From: Acidobacteriaceae bacterium
Lineage (GTDB): Bacteria; Acidobacteriota; Terriglobia; Terriglobales; Acidobacteriaceae
NCBI GenBank assembly: GCA_003140655.1
Contig: PLKR01000642.1
Coordinates: 1 to 6,163 of the forward strand
Direction: 5' to 3'
DNA length: 6,163 nt
The notes beneath the pieces were generated by a model, which did not search any database, was not told the origin of the DNA, and saw only the letters and a program-made list of their open reading frames with translations. Shown here in pieces: positions 1 to 5,675 of this stretch (the stretch's first letter is position 1; each line of letters begins with the position of its first letter). The translations under genes and the position numbers were made by a program.

Positions 1-57
1 TTGGATTGGCTGGGGCAAGCCTACGAGGCGGCCGGGAAGGGCAAGAAGCTGGGTTGA
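1..57 (+). CDS. C-terminal end of an unidentified upstream gene (partial)
   Basis: Frame 1 is open from the window edge and ends at the TGA at 55-57, giving the last 18 residues, LDWLGQAYEAAGKGKKLG. The basic, Gly/Lys-rich tail is plausible as the end of a soluble enzyme, but it is too short to assign to a family. It runs in the same direction as everything downstream. The promoter and palindrome after it (79-128) suggest it belongs to a separate transcription unit. I cannot exclude that this open frame is fortuitous, because its start lies outside the window. Confidence 0.35.
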   Translation: MDWLGQAYEAAGKGKKLG

Positions 58-78
58 TTCCGGCAGGAATCCCAAAGC

Positions 79-107
79 TTGTGATCGAGACTGCCTTGCC
101 GTATACT
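79..107 (+). promoter_or_regulatory. Sigma70-like promoter for the TetR-family regulator
   Basis: A -35-like hexamer TTGTGA (79-84, 4 of 6 to TTGACA) is separated by exactly 17 bp from a -10-like hexamer TATACT (102-107, 5 of 6 to TATAAT). Transcription would be expected to start about 7 bases past the -10, near 113-115. That falls inside the palindrome at 111-128 and leaves a leader of about 44 nt before the ATG at 158. Hexamers and spacing are read directly from the sequence; use as a promoter is inferred. Confidence 0.6.
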
Positions 108-110
108 AAG

Positions 111-128
111 TTCGAACGAACGTTCGAA
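111..128. promoter_or_regulatory. Palindromic TetR/PaaR-type operator
   Basis: The 18-bp sequence consists of TTCGAACG, a central AA, and CGTTCGAA: two perfect 8-bp inverted arms around a 2-bp centre. Bases 113-126 satisfy every fixed position of CNAACGNNCGTTNG, the consensus I recall for the phenylacetyl-CoA-responsive TetR repressor PaaR of Thermus thermophilus. The site begins four bases after the -10 box and covers the predicted +1, so a bound repressor would block initiation. The simplest model is autoregulation of the TetR-family gene at 158. If transcription reads through, the downstream catabolic genes would be controlled from the same site. I saw no second copy of the motif elsewhere in the window. 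Confidence 0.75.
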
Positions 129-157
129 TCACTTGCATCGTCCGCATCGTTAAGACC

Positions 158-814
158 ATGGGAAGTCCATCGACAGCAGCCCGAGTTTCCGCGCCGCGGC
201 GGCACCGCGCTGTGCCTGCGGCAGCCACGCGCTTTGACCGGCGCCTGGCGGAAATCCTCACCCATGCAACTGAGGTCTTCCGCAAGAAAGGATACGAGGG
301 CGCCTCGATGCGCGATCTTTCGCGTGCGAGCGGCATGTCGCTGGCGGGACTTTATTACTACTTCGAGTCGAAGGAGCGGTTGCTCTTTCTGATCCAGAAA
401 CACACGTTCACAACCATCGTGCAGCGGCTGAAGGCTCGGCTGGAGGGAGTAAGCGATCCGGAAACGCAGATCCGCATCTTCATTCTCAATCATCTGGAGT
501 ATTTCTTGGCGAATCCGGCAAGCATGAAAGTGCTGTCGCATGAGGCCGAAGCGCTGAAGAATGGATTCGCTTCAGAAGTCGCGGCTATCAAGCGCGAATA
601 CTACCGCATCTGCGTGGGGTTGCTTGACGATCTGAAGCGCGCCCGGGGATTGCAATTCTCCACCCGCATCGCGGTACTCAGCCTGTTCGGCATGATGAAT
701 TGGATCTATACCTGGCACAACTCGCGGGTCGATGCCGACGCGGAGCAACTCGCGGGTGAAATGAGCGACATTTTTCTGCGCGGCGTGATGACGGGCGCTA
801 AGGGCCGCAGATAG
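158..814 (+). CDS. TetR/AcrR-family transcriptional regulator, probably acyl- or aryl-CoA responsive
   Basis: This 218-aa protein has an N-terminal helix-turn-helix. Residues 30-48 form the first helix region, and residues 49-71 (ASMRDLSRASGM then SLAGLYYYFESKE) are the classic TetR DNA-binding signature. The all-helical C-terminal half contains a stretch at 177-187 (FGMMNWIYTWH) that resembles TetR repressors of fatty-acid, sterol and phenylacetate catabolism (FadR, KstR2, PaaR types), whose ligands are CoA esters. A basic, Ala/Pro-rich tail of about 24 residues precedes the domain. The ATG at 158 has no good Shine-Dalgarno sequence; a GTG at 212 is an alternative start that would remove 18 residues. 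The upstream palindrome at 111-128 suggests autorepression. Family is certain; ligand is inferred from context. Confidence 0.9.
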   Translation: MGSPSTAARVSAPRRHRAVPAAATRFDRRLAEILTHATEVFRKKGYEGASMRDLSRASGMSLAGLYYYFESKERLLFLIQKHTFTTIVQRLKARLEGVSDPETQIRIFILNHLEYFLANPASMKVLSHEAEALKNGFASEVAAIKREYYRICVGLLDDLKRARGLQFSTRIAVLSLFGMMNWIYTWHNSRVDADAEQLAGEMSDIFLRGVMTGAKGRR

Positions 815-914
815 GCACCGCAACAGCCGGAGAGTGGGCGATGGACGGTTCTTGGGAATAAGATCGGGATTGAGTCTTGACGTCGAAGAATAGATCTAAA
901 GCTTGCAAAGACAA

Positions 915-920
915 AAGGAG
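915..920 (+). promoter_or_regulatory. Ribosome binding site of enoyl-CoA hydratase 1
   Basis: AAGGAG lies 8 nt before the ATG at 929. It selects this start over the in-frame ATG four codons later. It is among the strongest Shine-Dalgarno sequences in the window, consistent with the start of the main translated block of the operon. Confidence 0.75.
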
Positions 921-928
921 TCACAGAT

Positions 929-1750
929 ATGGCGACCACAATGCAGCCGACGACCGGCGAAACCACCAAACAGCTTGTCAACTACCGCAAGGACGGCGGC
1001 GTAGCGGTGATCGAGATGTGCGATCCGCCGGCCAATACTTACACCTACGAGATGAACCGTCAGCTCGATGAGGCGATTCTGCGCGCGCGCATGGAGAATG
1101 ACGTCTACGTCATTTTACTGACTGGGGCGGGCGACAAGTTCTTCTCCGCCGGCGCCAACATCAAGATGCTTTCCAGCGTCGATCCGACTTTTAAGTATTA
1201 CTTCTGCCTGCACGCCAACGAAATGCTGCTGCGGTTGGAACACACGCCCAAGCTGGTGATTGCGGCGATCAACGGCCACTGCGTCGGCGGCGGCCTAGAG
1301 ATTGCGATGGCCGCCGACATTCGCATCGCACGCAAAGATGCGGGCAAGATCGGTCTGCCGGAAGTGAATCTGGGCGTGCTTCCCGGCACCGGCGGCACGC
1401 AGCGGCTCTCGCGGTTGGTGGGGAAGAGCAAGGCGATCGAACTGATGGTCACGGGCAATACCTTTTCGTTTGAAGAGGCGCAGGAGCTCGGCATCGTCAA
1501 CGACATCTATGAGCGCGATGGTTTCATGGAGAACATGATGGAGTATGCCAAACAGTTCTGTCCGCCGAACAAAGCGGCCAAAGCCGTGGGACGCATCAAG
1601 CGCGCAGTGCAGACGGGATGGGAGATTCCCATGGAGTCGGCGCTGGCGGTGGAGCGCGAGAACCAGCAGATTTTGTTTCAGAGCGAAGATGCAAAGGAAG
1701 GCCTGGCGGCGTACGTGGAGAAGCGGCCGGCGGTTTTCAAGGCGAAATAG
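929..1750 (+). CDS. Enoyl-CoA hydratase/isomerase family protein (crotonase 1)
   Basis: A 273-aa cytoplasmic crotonase-fold protein, a typical family length. The oxyanion-hole segment is at 71-79 (FFSAGANIK). The block AINGHCVGGGLEIAMAADI (113-131) carries the first catalytic Glu at E124. GLPEVNLGVLPGTGGTQRL (142-160) carries the second at E145. Both acid/base glutamates of authentic hydratases are therefore present, and syn-hydration of a 2-enoyl-CoA is the likely reaction. The PGTGGTQRL loop is of the ordinary beta-oxidation (PaaF/BadK/FadB-like) kind. It is far shorter than the BoxC lyase of the benzoyl-CoA epoxide pathway. The gene sits 114 bp after the regulator with a good ribosome binding site, and its stop directly abuts the start of the aldehyde dehydrogenase. 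A role in beta-oxidising the ring-opened product is inferred. Confidence 0.9.
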   Translation: MATTMQPTTGETTKQLVNYRKDGGVAVIEMCDPPANTYTYEMNRQLDEAILRARMENDVYVILLTGAGDKFFSAGANIKMLSSVDPTFKYYFCLHANEMLLRLEHTPKLVIAAINGHCVGGGLEIAMAADIRIARKDAGKIGLPEVNLGVLPGTGGTQRLSRLVGKSKAIELMVTGNTFSFEEAQELGIVNDIYERDGFMENMMEYAKQFCPPNKAAKAVGRIKRAVQTGWEIPMESALAVERENQQILFQSEDAKEGLAAYVEKRPAVFKAK

Positions 1751-3214
1751 ATGCTTGCGGCCAAAGTAAGAATTGAACCCGGGCAGCTACTGATCGATGG
1801 CCAGTGGGTTGATGGTGCGAGGACATTCGACACCATCAATCCAGCTACGGGCGAAGTGTTGACTCAGATCGCGGAGGGTTCCAGCGCCGACGTTGATCGC
1901 GCGGTCGAAGCTGCTCGCCGTGCCCTCGAAGATCGTAACGGCCAATGGCGAAAGCTCTCGGCCAGCGAACGCGGACGCTTAATCTGGAAGCTCGCCGACC
2001 TACTGGAAAAAAATATCGACGAATTCGCCGAGCTTGAGACCCTCGACAACGGCAAACCGATTTTCGAGTCGCGCTACGTCGATATGCCGATGGTGGTTGA
2101 TGTTCTGCGGTATTACGCGGGCTTGACGACCAAGATCCACGGCGAGACGGTCAATACCCTTGAAACTGCTTTTACCTACACGCTTCGCGAACCGGTGGGA
2201 GTAGTGGGGTTGATCGTTCCATGGAACTTTCCGCTGTTGCTGGCTTCGTGGAAGGTTGGTCCAGCGCTGGCTTGTGGCAATACTATCGTTTGGAAGCCGG
2301 CCAGCCAGACGTCGCTATCCGCATTGCGATTCGGGAAGTTGGCGATCGAAGCGGGCGTACCCGCTGGAGTCTTAAATATTGTCACCGGTCCGGGAACAGT
2401 GGGAAAGGCAATGGTGAAGCACGCGGGAATCGACAAGATCGCTTTCACCGGCTCGACCGTGGTCGGCCAGGAAATCATGCGGAGCGCGGCCGACACGGTG
2501 AAGCGCATCACGCTGGAACTCGGCGGGAAATCGCCGAACATTGTCTTCGCCGACTCCGACATCGACAACGCAGTCAAAGGCGCGATCACAGGCATCTTCT
2601 ACGGTAAGGGCGAGGTCTGCAACGCGGGCTCGCGGCTGTTTCTCGAAAGCAAGGTGAAGGACGAGTTCACCGAAAAACTGGTGGCCCGCGCGTCTAAGAT
2701 GCGTCCAGCGGACCCACTCGATCCGAAGACCCGGCTTGGAGCGATCGTCAGCCAGGAGCAGATGCAGACTGTGCTGGGCTACATCGAAGCTGGCAAGAAG
2801 GATGGCGCCAAGCTGGTGGCTGGCGGCAATCGCGTCGCGGTGGACGGCGGCAAGGGCTTTTTCATCGAGCCGACCATCTTCGGCGACGTCAAAAACAACA
2901 TGACGATTGCGCGGGAAGAAATCTTTGGTCCCGTGCTTTCGGTGCTGACCTTCGACGACATCGACGAAGTCGTCGAACAAGCGAACAACAATCCTTACGG
3001 TCTTGCGGCGGCGGTGTGGACCCGCGACGTAAAGAAAGCTCACAGCGTGTCCCGGAGATTGAAGGCCGGGACGGTATGGATCAACACCTACGGATTGATG
3101 GACGCATCGCTACCCTTCGGCGGCTACAAGAGTTCCGGCTTCGGCCGTGAACTCGGAGCCCACGCAATCGAGCATTATACGGAGTTGAAAACAGTTTGGC
3201 TGAATATGGCTTAG
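1751..3214 (+). CDS. NAD(P)-dependent aldehyde dehydrogenase (ALDH superfamily)
   Basis: A 487-aa full-length cytosolic ALDH, oxidising an aldehyde to a carboxylate through a cysteine thiohemiacetal. Visible motifs are IVPWNFPLL (155-163, oxyanion Asn N159), WKPA (181-184, cofactor Lys K182), FTGSTVVG (232-239, Rossmann loop), LELGGK (255-260, general base E256), GEVCNAGSR (287-295, nucleophile C290) and EEIFGPVLSV (389-398). The C-terminal DASLPFGGYKSSGFGRE (451-467) resembles the ALDH1/2 and phenylacetaldehyde-dehydrogenase group. One oddity is Glu at 288 where most relatives have Gln (GQxC). ATG 1751 follows the previous stop TAG with no gap, with AAGGCG (1739-1744) as a likely ribosome binding site, so the two genes are translationally coupled. 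By context it may oxidise a ring-opening semialdehyde, as BoxD or the PaaZ ALDH domain does, although its length and motifs are those of a general ALDH. An aryl-aldehyde substrate is also possible. Confidence 0.92.
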   Translation: MLAAKVRIEPGQLLIDGQWVDGARTFDTINPATGEVLTQIAEGSSADVDRAVEAARRALEDRNGQWRKLSASERGRLIWKLADLLEKNIDEFAELETLDNGKPIFESRYVDMPMVVDVLRYYAGLTTKIHGETVNTLETAFTYTLREPVGVVGLIVPWNFPLLLASWKVGPALACGNTIVWKPASQTSLSALRFGKLAIEAGVPAGVLNIVTGPGTVGKAMVKHAGIDKIAFTGSTVVGQEIMRSAADTVKRITLELGGKSPNIVFADSDIDNAVKGAITGIFYGKGEVCNAGSRLFLESKVKDEFTEKLVARASKMRPADPLDPKTRLGAIVSQEQMQTVLGYIEAGKKDGAKLVAGGNRVAVDGGKGFFIEPTIFGDVKNNMTIAREEIFGPVLSVLTFDDIDEVVEQANNNPYGLAAAVWTRDVKKAHSVSRRLKAGTVWINTYGLMDASLPFGGYKSSGFGRELGAHAIEHYTELKTVWLNMA

Positions 3215-3217
3215 GAG
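3213..3217 (+). promoter_or_regulatory. Ribosome binding site of the BoxB-like gene
   Basis: AGGAG overlaps the TAG stop codon of the aldehyde dehydrogenase and ends 7 nt before the ATG at 3225. This fixes the start and couples translation to the upstream gene. Confidence 0.75.
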
Positions 3218-3224
3218 CGGCATT

Positions 3225-4400
3225 ATGCCAGGAAAAGTAGCAAAGATCGGAACGTTTAGCGACTGGGAAGGCATGTTCAACGACTGGCGCAAAGATATTG
3301 GCGTCAATACGGCGGATATCGAGGCCTTCCACTTCGACACGCTTTACGGCGCGATCGATACGGAGGAGATCGAATTCGGTTCGTATAAGGGCCGGCGCAA
3401 ATGGGAGAACCTGCGGCAGATTCCCACGCAGCAGATGCGCGACGCGCTGATGAATATGATCGTTTATCAGGGCGACACCGAGTTCGCCAGCGTCGAGCAG
3501 CAACGCAATCTTCTGGAAAATGCGCCCACTGACTGGGATCGCCGTGCCATCACGCGCGTCATGATTGAAGAAATGCGTCACGGCTGGCAGATGTGCGCCC
3601 TGCTGGTAGATCATTTCGGCTATTCGGGCAAGGTGGAGGCGCAGAAGATGCTGGAGCGCCGCGCCTTCGAGAACAAGCGATTGCTCGGCGCATTCAATGT
3701 CGATGTTGACAACTGGATGGACTTCTTCACCTACACCGACTTCGTCGATCGCGACGGAAAATTCCAGTTGCAAATGCTGAAATATTCGGCCTTTGCTCCT
3801 CTGGGACGGTCGATGTCATACATGCTGCGCGAAGAAGCATTTCACATGGGCACGGGCAACGATGGCCTGCGACGCATCGTGGAAGCGGGCGTAATCCCAG
3901 GATGGCTGATTCAGAAGTATCTCAACAAGTGGATTTCAAGTTCTTACGACCTGTTCGGTACCGACCACTCGTCGTCGGCGCACTGGGCCTATGTTTGGGG
4001 TGTGAAGGGTCGCTACGACGAACCCAAGAACGAGCACGCGCCCGACCTCGACGATCTGAACGACTATAACCGGAATCTTTATCGCGACGAGGTGGCGGGT
4101 CTGATTGAACGCTTTAACGGTGCTTTGAAGCCAGGCCAGCCAAAGCTGTACGCGCCGCATATCAAGTTCAATCGCGAGATCGGGCGCTGGGCGGGACAGA
4201 AGTTCCATGCGCAGACGGGCGAATCGCTCGACGATCGCGCCTACACAGAACACCTGAAAGACTACATGCCGTCTGCGGAAGACAAGAAGCTGCTGCTGGA
4301 GATCATCGGCACCGAGAAGAAATGGATTGCGGAGAAGACCGGTGCACGAGATCCGCTGGCCAGCATCGGCGAGGTTAGGAAGTCGGCGATCAATCTTTGA
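3225..4400 (+). CDS. Di-iron ferritin-like oxygenase, BoxB/PaaA family (CoA-ester ring epoxidase)
   Basis: A 391-aa protein of the PaaA/PaaC/BoxB ferritin-like family. Members insert one oxygen atom of O2 into the aromatic ring of a CoA thioester (benzoyl-CoA 2,3-epoxidase BoxB; phenylacetyl-CoA 1,2-epoxidase PaaA). Candidate iron ligands are E86, E116-x-x-H119 (EEMRHG), D175 (FVDRDGKF) and E204-x-x-H207 (EEAFHMG). Their spacings (30, 59 and 29 residues) match those I recall for BoxB ligands E120, E150/H153, D211 and E240/H243, apart from small gaps. The segments LLGAFN (153-158), VKGRYDE (260-266) and FNREIGRWAG (315-324) also look BoxB-like. It is shorter than classical BoxB (about 470 aa), with roughly 34 fewer residues before the first ligand and a shorter C-terminal part. 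No BoxA-type reductase is visible nearby, so electrons must come from elsewhere. Family is confident; substrate (benzoyl-CoA or another aryl-CoA) is inferred. Confidence 0.85.
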   Translation: MPGKVAKIGTFSDWEGMFNDWRKDIGVNTADIEAFHFDTLYGAIDTEEIEFGSYKGRRKWENLRQIPTQQMRDALMNMIVYQGDTEFASVEQQRNLLENAPTDWDRRAITRVMIEEMRHGWQMCALLVDHFGYSGKVEAQKMLERRAFENKRLLGAFNVDVDNWMDFFTYTDFVDRDGKFQLQMLKYSAFAPLGRSMSYMLREEAFHMGTGNDGLRRIVEAGVIPGWLIQKYLNKWISSSYDLFGTDHSSSAHWAYVWGVKGRYDEPKNEHAPDLDDLNDYNRNLYRDEVAGLIERFNGALKPGQPKLYAPHIKFNREIGRWAGQKFHAQTGESLDDRAYTEHLKDYMPSAEDKKLLLEIIGTEKKWIAEKTGARDPLASIGEVRKSAINL

Positions 4401-4428
4401 CGCGGAGCGTTCTTACCACGGTGGCTCG

Positions 4429-4434
4429 AAGGAA
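4429..4434 (+). promoter_or_regulatory. Ribosome binding site that sets the start of crotonase 2
   Basis: AAGGAA lies 6 nt before ATG 4441 and 9 nt before the adjacent ATG 4444. The reading frame is open further upstream, to an ATG at 4327 inside the previous gene. That start lacks a ribosome binding site and would add an arginine-rich stretch with no crotonase similarity, so a start at 4441 or 4444 is preferred. Confidence 0.65.
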
Positions 4435-4440
4435 ATCGCG

Positions 4441-5226
4441 ATGATGACTGCCGTGGAATTGAAACTCGCCCGGCTTACGGTTGATATCAGCCCTCCCGTG
4501 GGTCGAATTGTATTGCGCCATGCTCCGCTGAACGTCATCGACATTCCGATGATGGAAGAGTTGGGGCAGGCACTGGGAGAGATCGAAGCGCGTTCGGATA
4601 TTTCTACAGTGGTGCTAGGGGGCGACGGTCGGGGATTTTCGGCTGGCGTCGATGTGGCAGCGCACGCTCCTGACAAGGTCGAGGCCATGCTGCTCAAGTT
4701 CCACGCGGTGATTCGCGCTCTGGTTGGCAGCAAGAAGATAACGATTGCCGCTGCGCACGGACATTGCCTGGGCGGTGGGGCGGAACTGGCGATGGTTTGC
4801 GACGTGGTGTACACGACCGCTTCGGCGCAGTGGGGATTTCCAGAGATCAAGCTGGGCTGTTATCCGCCCGTGGCTTGTACGGCGCTGGCTGCGCTGGTGG
4901 GGCAGAAGCGGGCCGCGGAACTGATCCTTACCGGACGGACGATTAGCGGCATTGAGGCAGCGGAGATGGGGCTGGCAAACCGCGCTGTTCCCGATGAAGA
5001 ACTCGCGGCCGTGGTCGACCATACCGTGCAGGAGCTCCTCAGGCTGAGTCCCGCGGCGTTGGCGGTGACCAAGAAGGCCATTTACGCATGGGAGGCGATG
5101 CACTTCGACAAAGGGCTGGCGCGCGCCGAAAAGATTTACGTGGAAGAGTTGATGAAGACGGCGGACGCGCAAGAGGGCATTCGCGCCTTCATGGAAAAGC
5201 GCACGCCGCAATGGACGGGGAACTAG
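4441..5226 (+). CDS. Crotonase-fold hydratase resembling cyclohexa-1,5-diene-1-carbonyl-CoA hydratase (crotonase 2)
   Basis: A 261-aa protein (260 if it starts at 4444) of the enoyl-CoA hydratase family. The oxyanion segment is GFSAGVDV (65-72). AHGHCLGGGAELAMVCDV (105-122) carries E115. WGFPEIKLG (131-139) carries E135. Both catalytic glutamates are kept with the usual 20-residue spacing. The loop after the second Glu reads CYPPVAC (140-146) in place of the PGTGGTQ of ordinary hydratases. Together with HAPDKVEAMLLKFHAVIRAL (75-94), this resembles dienoyl-CoA hydratases (Dch/BamR) of benzoyl-CoA degradation as I remember them. It lies 40 bp after the oxygenase gene and 17 bp before the rhodanese. 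In an epoxidase cluster it might hydrate a cyclic dienoyl- or oxepin-type CoA ester, or stand in for the missing BoxC. The family is firm and the subgroup moderate; the substrate is speculative. Confidence 0.85.
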   Translation: MMTAVELKLARLTVDISPPVGRIVLRHAPLNVIDIPMMEELGQALGEIEARSDISTVVLGGDGRGFSAGVDVAAHAPDKVEAMLLKFHAVIRALVGSKKITIAAAHGHCLGGGAELAMVCDVVYTTASAQWGFPEIKLGCYPPVACTALAALVGQKRAAELILTGRTISGIEAAEMGLANRAVPDEELAAVVDHTVQELLRLSPAALAVTKKAIYAWEAMHFDKGLARAEKIYVEELMKTADAQEGIRAFMEKRTPQWTGN

Positions 5227-5243
5227 CCGGCGGCAACATACGC

Positions 5244-5567
5244 ATGGATTACGAGATCACGCCTGAAGAAGTGAAGATGAAGCTCGATCGGGGCGAACTG
5301 TTCACGCTGCTCGATGTCCGCGAGCCGTGGGAGTTTGAAGCAGCGCACATGGCCGAAGCGAAGCTGGTGCCGATGGGAGACGTCCCATCCCGCGCGCACC
5401 AGGAACTGGATCCGGAAGATCACATCGTGGTGATCTGCCATCACGGCGTGCGCTCGATGAATGTGACCGCGTGGCTGCGGCAGCAGGGATTCGAGAAAGC
5501 ACAATCCATGCGCGGGGGTATCGACGCGTGGTCGCGGGGGGTAGATGGGAAAGTGCCGACATACTGA
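5244..5567 (+). CDS. Single-domain rhodanese-like sulfurtransferase
   Basis: A 107-aa protein that is one complete rhodanese domain with no signal peptide or membrane segment. LLDVREPWEFEAAH (22-35) is the first conserved rhodanese block. VVICHHGVRSM (62-72) holds the active-site cysteine C65 in a six-residue C-x4-R loop, the size typical of sulfurtransferases rather than Cdc25-type phosphatases. MRGGIDAWS (89-97) is the C-terminal signature. It should carry a persulfide on C65. It starts 17 nt after the previous stop, without a convincing ribosome binding site, so translation is probably coupled. An in-frame ATG at 5211 would overlap the previous gene by 16 nt but adds non-family residues. 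Its job in an aromatic CoA cluster is unclear; sulfur delivery to a molybdenum hydroxylase such as the one encoded next is possible, as is Fe-S or general thiol chemistry. Confidence 0.88.
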   Translation: MDYEITPEEVKMKLDRGELFTLLDVREPWEFEAAHMAEAKLVPMGDVPSRAHQELDPEDHIVVICHHGVRSMNVTAWLRQQGFEKAQSMRGGIDAWSRGVDGKVPTY

Positions 5568-5568
5568 G

Positions 5569-5603
5569 GCAATTAGCAGTGAGCAATCGGCAATTAGCCA
5601 AAC
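5569..5603 (+). repeat. Degenerate heptamer tandem repeat, left block
   Basis: Beginning two bases after the rhodanese stop codon are five consecutive 7-bp units: GCAATTA, GCAGTGA, GCAATCG, GCAATTA and GCCAAAC. The first and fourth are identical and the others are diverged. The period of 7 and the AT-rich core differ sharply from the surrounding coding DNA. Confidence 0.7.
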
Positions 5604-5667
5604 CGGGCCCGCGCGAGCCAGTTCGGACATATTCGTGGCTAAATGCTAATTGCCAATTGCTAACGGC
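5576..5667. repeat. Imperfect inverted repeat with potential for a long hairpin
   Basis: Bases 5576-5598 pair with 5645-5667 in 20 of 23 positions. This includes an uninterrupted 10-bp core (GGCAATTAGC at 5589-5598 with GCTAATTGCC at 5645-5654), and the arms enclose a 46-nt loop. A shorter alternative pairing joins TTAGCCA (5594-5600) to TGGCTAA (5636-5642). The loop contains the self-complementary CGGGCCCG (5604-5611). No T-tract follows, so it is not a standard intrinsic terminator. The structure sits in the only sizeable gap of the catabolic run and ends nine bases before the next ATG. It may separate transcription units, stabilise mRNA 3' ends, or be a REP/MITE-like mobile repeat; these roles are inferred. 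Confidence 0.7.
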
Positions 5668-5670
5668 CTG
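5636..5670 (-). repeat. Degenerate heptamer tandem repeat, right block (inverted)
   Basis: Five 7-bp units, TGGCTAA, ATGCTAA, TTGCCAA, TTGCTAA and CGGCCTG. The consensus TTGCTAA is the reverse complement of a rotation of the left block's GCAATTA (TTAGCAA). The two blocks are therefore the same repeat in opposite orientations, 32 bp apart, which creates the hairpin potential. Confidence 0.7.
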
Positions 5671-5675
5671 ATCTC

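Noticed and set aside
56..71. Short hairpin GATTCC-GGCA-GGAATC at the stop codon of the upstream gene
   Set aside because: Only 6 bp of stem, overlaps the stop codon, and is not followed by a T-tract; too weak to call a terminator.
6..392. 128-aa open frame covering the promoter region and the start of the regulator
   Set aside because: It crosses the promoter and operator and overlaps the TetR helix-turn-helix in another frame; no domain seen.
875..889. TCTT-N7-AAGA dyad with a GACGTC core upstream of crotonase 1
   Set aside because: Arms of only 4 bp, the core is off-centre, and it does not resemble the 111-128 operator; expected by chance.
929..1750. Crotonase 1 as the BoxC ring-opening lyase
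   Set aside because: BoxC is about twice as long; this protein has ordinary enoyl-CoA hydratase length and the standard PGTGGTQRL loop.
2372..3773. Long open frames on the minus strand opposite the ALDH and oxygenase genes (2372-3043 and 3081-3773)
   Set aside because: They lie wholly opposite genes with clear catalytic motifs, have no family signatures, and are expected from the third-position GC bias of the sense genes.
4327..4440. N-terminal extension of crotonase 2 starting inside the oxygenase gene
   Set aside because: No ribosome binding site and an arginine-rich composition unrelated to crotonases; the start at 4441/4444 has AAGGAA at proper distance.
4615..5211. 198-aa open frame on the minus strand opposite crotonase 2
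   Set aside because: Antisense shadow; no recognisable domain, and the sense strand encodes a complete enzyme with both catalytic residues.
5471..5671. Plus-strand frame running from the rhodanese into the spacer, with a QLAVSNRQLA-type peptide
   Set aside because: The peptide is only the translation of the heptamer repeat block, a common source of spurious predicted proteins.
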